Origin: CBIFWW01 sp966186435
GTDB taxonomy: Bacteria > Pseudomonadota > Gammaproteobacteria > Enterobacterales > Enterobacteriaceae
Length of the DNA: 14,339 bases
Direction of reading: 5' to 3'
Assembly: GCA_966186435.1 (NCBI GenBank)
Contig: CBIFWW010000085.1
Coordinates: 1 to 14,339, forward strand
Of the stretch, positions 12,790 through 14,339 are shown piece after piece. Every line of letters starts with the position of its first letter. Within the stretch, counting starts at the first letter, position 1. The notes under the pieces are model-generated. The model was not told where the DNA came from. It saw nothing but the letters and a program-made list of their open reading frames with translations, and ran no database searches. The translations under genes and the position numbers were made by a program.

Positions 12790-14339
12790 GTGACCGAAAC
12801 GTTTGAAGGTTTTTTATTAACTCGCCACTGGCGGGACACCCCACAGGGTACTGAAATCTCCTTTTGGCTGGCGACAGACCACGGGCCACGCCTGGTGCGC
12901 CTGCCTCCCCAGGAATCCACCGCCTTTGTCCCCCGCAGCCAACAGGCCCGTGTAGAACAACTGCTGGCGGGCGAAAGGGGATGGCGTCTCACTCCTCTGG
13001 ATTTGCTCGATTTCCACCATCAGCCGGTAATGGGCCTCTATTGCACCCAGCATCGCCAGTTGATGCGGTTGGAAAAGCGCCTGCGCGAAGCCGGTATCAC
13101 CGTTTACGAAGGGGATATTCGCCCACCGGAACGTTTTTTAATGGAGCGGTTTATTACTGCGCCAGTGTGGGTCAGCGGCGAACCTAACGGTAGCGCCCTC
13201 GATAACGCCCGGCTCAAACCCTCTCCCGACTATCGCCCGGCATTAAAATGGGTTTCTTTAGATATTGAAACCAGCCGCCACGGCGAGCTGTACTGCATTG
13301 GCCTGGAAGGCTGCGGCCAGCGCACCGTGTATATGCTTGGCCCCCAGCCAGAAATACCGCCAGAGGTGGATTTCGATCTGATTTATGTTGCCAGCCGCCC
13401 CCAACTGCTGGAAAAACTCAACCAGTGGTTTGCCCGGCACGACCCGGATGTGCTGATTGGCTGGAATGTGGTGCAATTCGATATGAACGTGCTGCAAAAA
13501 CACAGTGAACGGTACGGTATTCCGCTGCGGCTGGGGCGCGATAACTCCCCAATTGAGTGGCGAGAGCACGGCTTTAAGCCGGGGGTGTTTGTCGCGCAAA
13601 TTAATGGCCGCCTGGTGGTAGATGGGATTGAGGGTTTGAAATCCGCCTTCTGGAACTTCTCCTCCTTTGCCCTGGAAAGCGTGGCCCGGGAATTGCTGGG
13701 GGAAGGGAAAGATATCGGCGACCCTTGGCATCGGATGGATGAGATTGAGCGCCGCTTCCAGCAAGATAAACCTCTGCTGGCCCGCTACAACCTCACCGAT
13801 TGCGAACTGGTTACCCGCATTTTCCACAAAACTGAGCTGATGCCGTTTTTACTGGAGCGGGCCAGCGTTAACGGCCTGCCCGCCGATCGCCACGGTGGTT
13901 CTGTCGCCTCCTTCGGCCACCTTTATTTTCCCCGCATGCATCGGTTGGGGTACGTGGCCCCAAATCTGGGGGAGGTGCCTCCCCAGGCCAGCCCCGGTGG
14001 CTACGTGATGGACTCCACCCCTGGCCTGTATGACTCGGTGCTGGTGCTGGACTATAAAAGCCTGTACCCCTCAATTATCCGTACCTTCCTGATCGACCCG
14101 GTGGGCTTGGTCGTCGGCAGCCAGCAACCGGATAATGCACATAGCGTTGGAGGTTTTTTAGGTGCCTGGTTCGATCGTGAGAAGCACTGCCTGCCGCAGA
14201 TTGTCAGCCAGATCTGGCATGGCCGGGAAGAAGCTAAGCGCCAGGGCAACAAGCCCCTCTCCCAGGCACTGAAAATCATCATGAATGCCTTTTACGGGGT
14301 GTTAGGCACCAGCGCCTGCCGCTTCTTTGATCCCCGGCT
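12790..14339 (+). CDS. polB: DNA polymerase II (family B), N-terminal 516 codons, cut by the window end
   Basis: PolB is the SOS-induced, proofreading family B polymerase used in replication restart and lesion bypass. The frame is open from GTG 12790 to the right edge. A TAG at 12778-12780 closes it upstream, and GTG is the only start codon before the conserved GFLLTRHWRDTPQGTE; TAGGA at 12778-12782 is a suitable ribosome site. Exonuclease motifs are intact: DIET (Asp158, Glu160), NVVQFD (226-231) and YNLTD (Tyr333, Asp337). Polymerase motif A DYKSLYPSI (421-429) and motif B KIIMNAFYG (495-503) are present. Motif C (DTDS), the thumb and the C-terminal beta-clamp tail lie beyond the window; the E. 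coli protein is 783 residues. No frameshift is seen. Confidence 0.97.
   Translation, partial: MTETFEGFLLTRHWRDTPQGTEISFWLATDHGPRLVRLPPQESTAFVPRSQQARVEQLLAGERGWRLTPLDLLDFHHQPVMGLYCTQHRQLMRLEKRLREAGITVYEGDIRPPERFLMERFITAPVWVSGEPNGSALDNARLKPSPDYRPALKWVSLDIETSRHGELYCIGLEGCGQRTVYMLGPQPEIPPEVDFDLIYVASRPQLLEKLNQWFARHDPDVLIGWNVVQFDMNVLQKHSERYGIPLRLGRDNSPIEWREHGFKPGVFVAQINGRLVVDGIEGLKSAFWNFSSFALESVARELLGEGKDIGDPWHRMDEIERRFQQDKPLLARYNLTDCELVTRIFHKTELMPFLLERASVNGLPADRHGGSVASFGHLYFPRMHRLGYVAPNLGEVPPQASPGGYVMDSTPGLYDSVLVLDYKSLYPSIIRTFLIDPVGLVVGSQQPDNAHSVGGFLGAWFDREKHCLPQIVSQIWHGREEAKRQGNKPLSQALKIIMNAFYGVLGTSACRFFDPR

Overview
The window is an ordinary chromosomal block from a member of the order Enterobacterales. 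It can be named almost gene by gene from its close likeness to the Escherichia coli leu–set–sgr–thi–yabI–polB neighbourhood. The proteins and non-coding elements (leu attenuator, SgrS RNA, TPP riboswitch) are clearly orthologous to the E. coli ones but differ enough that the organism is probably not Escherichia or Salmonella. I cannot fix the genus. I see no insertion sequence, phage gene, CRISPR array, tRNA or rRNA, and no island-like shift in composition. All similarity statements rest on remembered sequences, not on a search.

Layout, left to right. 1-126: AT-rich DNA that in relatives lies between the divergent leuO gene (off the left edge) and the leucine operon. 127-5050 (+): leucine operon, with promoter, leuL leader peptide, attenuator, then leuA, leuB, leuC and leuD in tight succession. 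A palindromic terminator follows at about 5066-5093. 5092-6616 (-): the glucose-phosphate stress unit, consisting of the SgrS small RNA with the nested SgrT peptide gene and then the sugar efflux gene setA. 6685-8349 (+): sgrR, the divergent activator of sgrS. 8377-11770 (+): a TPP riboswitch followed by the overlapping genes thiB, thiP and thiQ, a thiamine/TPP ABC importer. 11767-12534 (-): yabI, a DedA-family membrane protein convergent with thiQ and sharing the bases of its stop codon. 12535-12789: a 255-bp gap with a possible yabI promoter and a LexA-like box. 12790 to the right edge (+): the first 516 codons of polB (DNA polymerase II), cut by the window end.

How the parts work. LeuA, LeuCD and LeuB carry 2-oxoisovalerate to 2-oxoisocaproate, the last precursor of leucine. 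The leader senses charged leucyl-tRNA through a run of CUA codons. SgrR senses sugar-phosphate stress and turns on SgrS/SgrT, which shut down glucose uptake at the RNA and protein level, with SetA made from the same transcript region. ThiBPQ imports thiamine and is switched off by TPP.

There is no previously undescribed system that I can defend. The points most worth a second look are an SgrT peptide longer than the E. coli one, with an extra hairpin just before the SgrS pairing region; a readable two-state platform under the TPP riboswitch; the absence of araC-araBAD between yabI and polB; and a LexA-like box with a degraded right half before polB.
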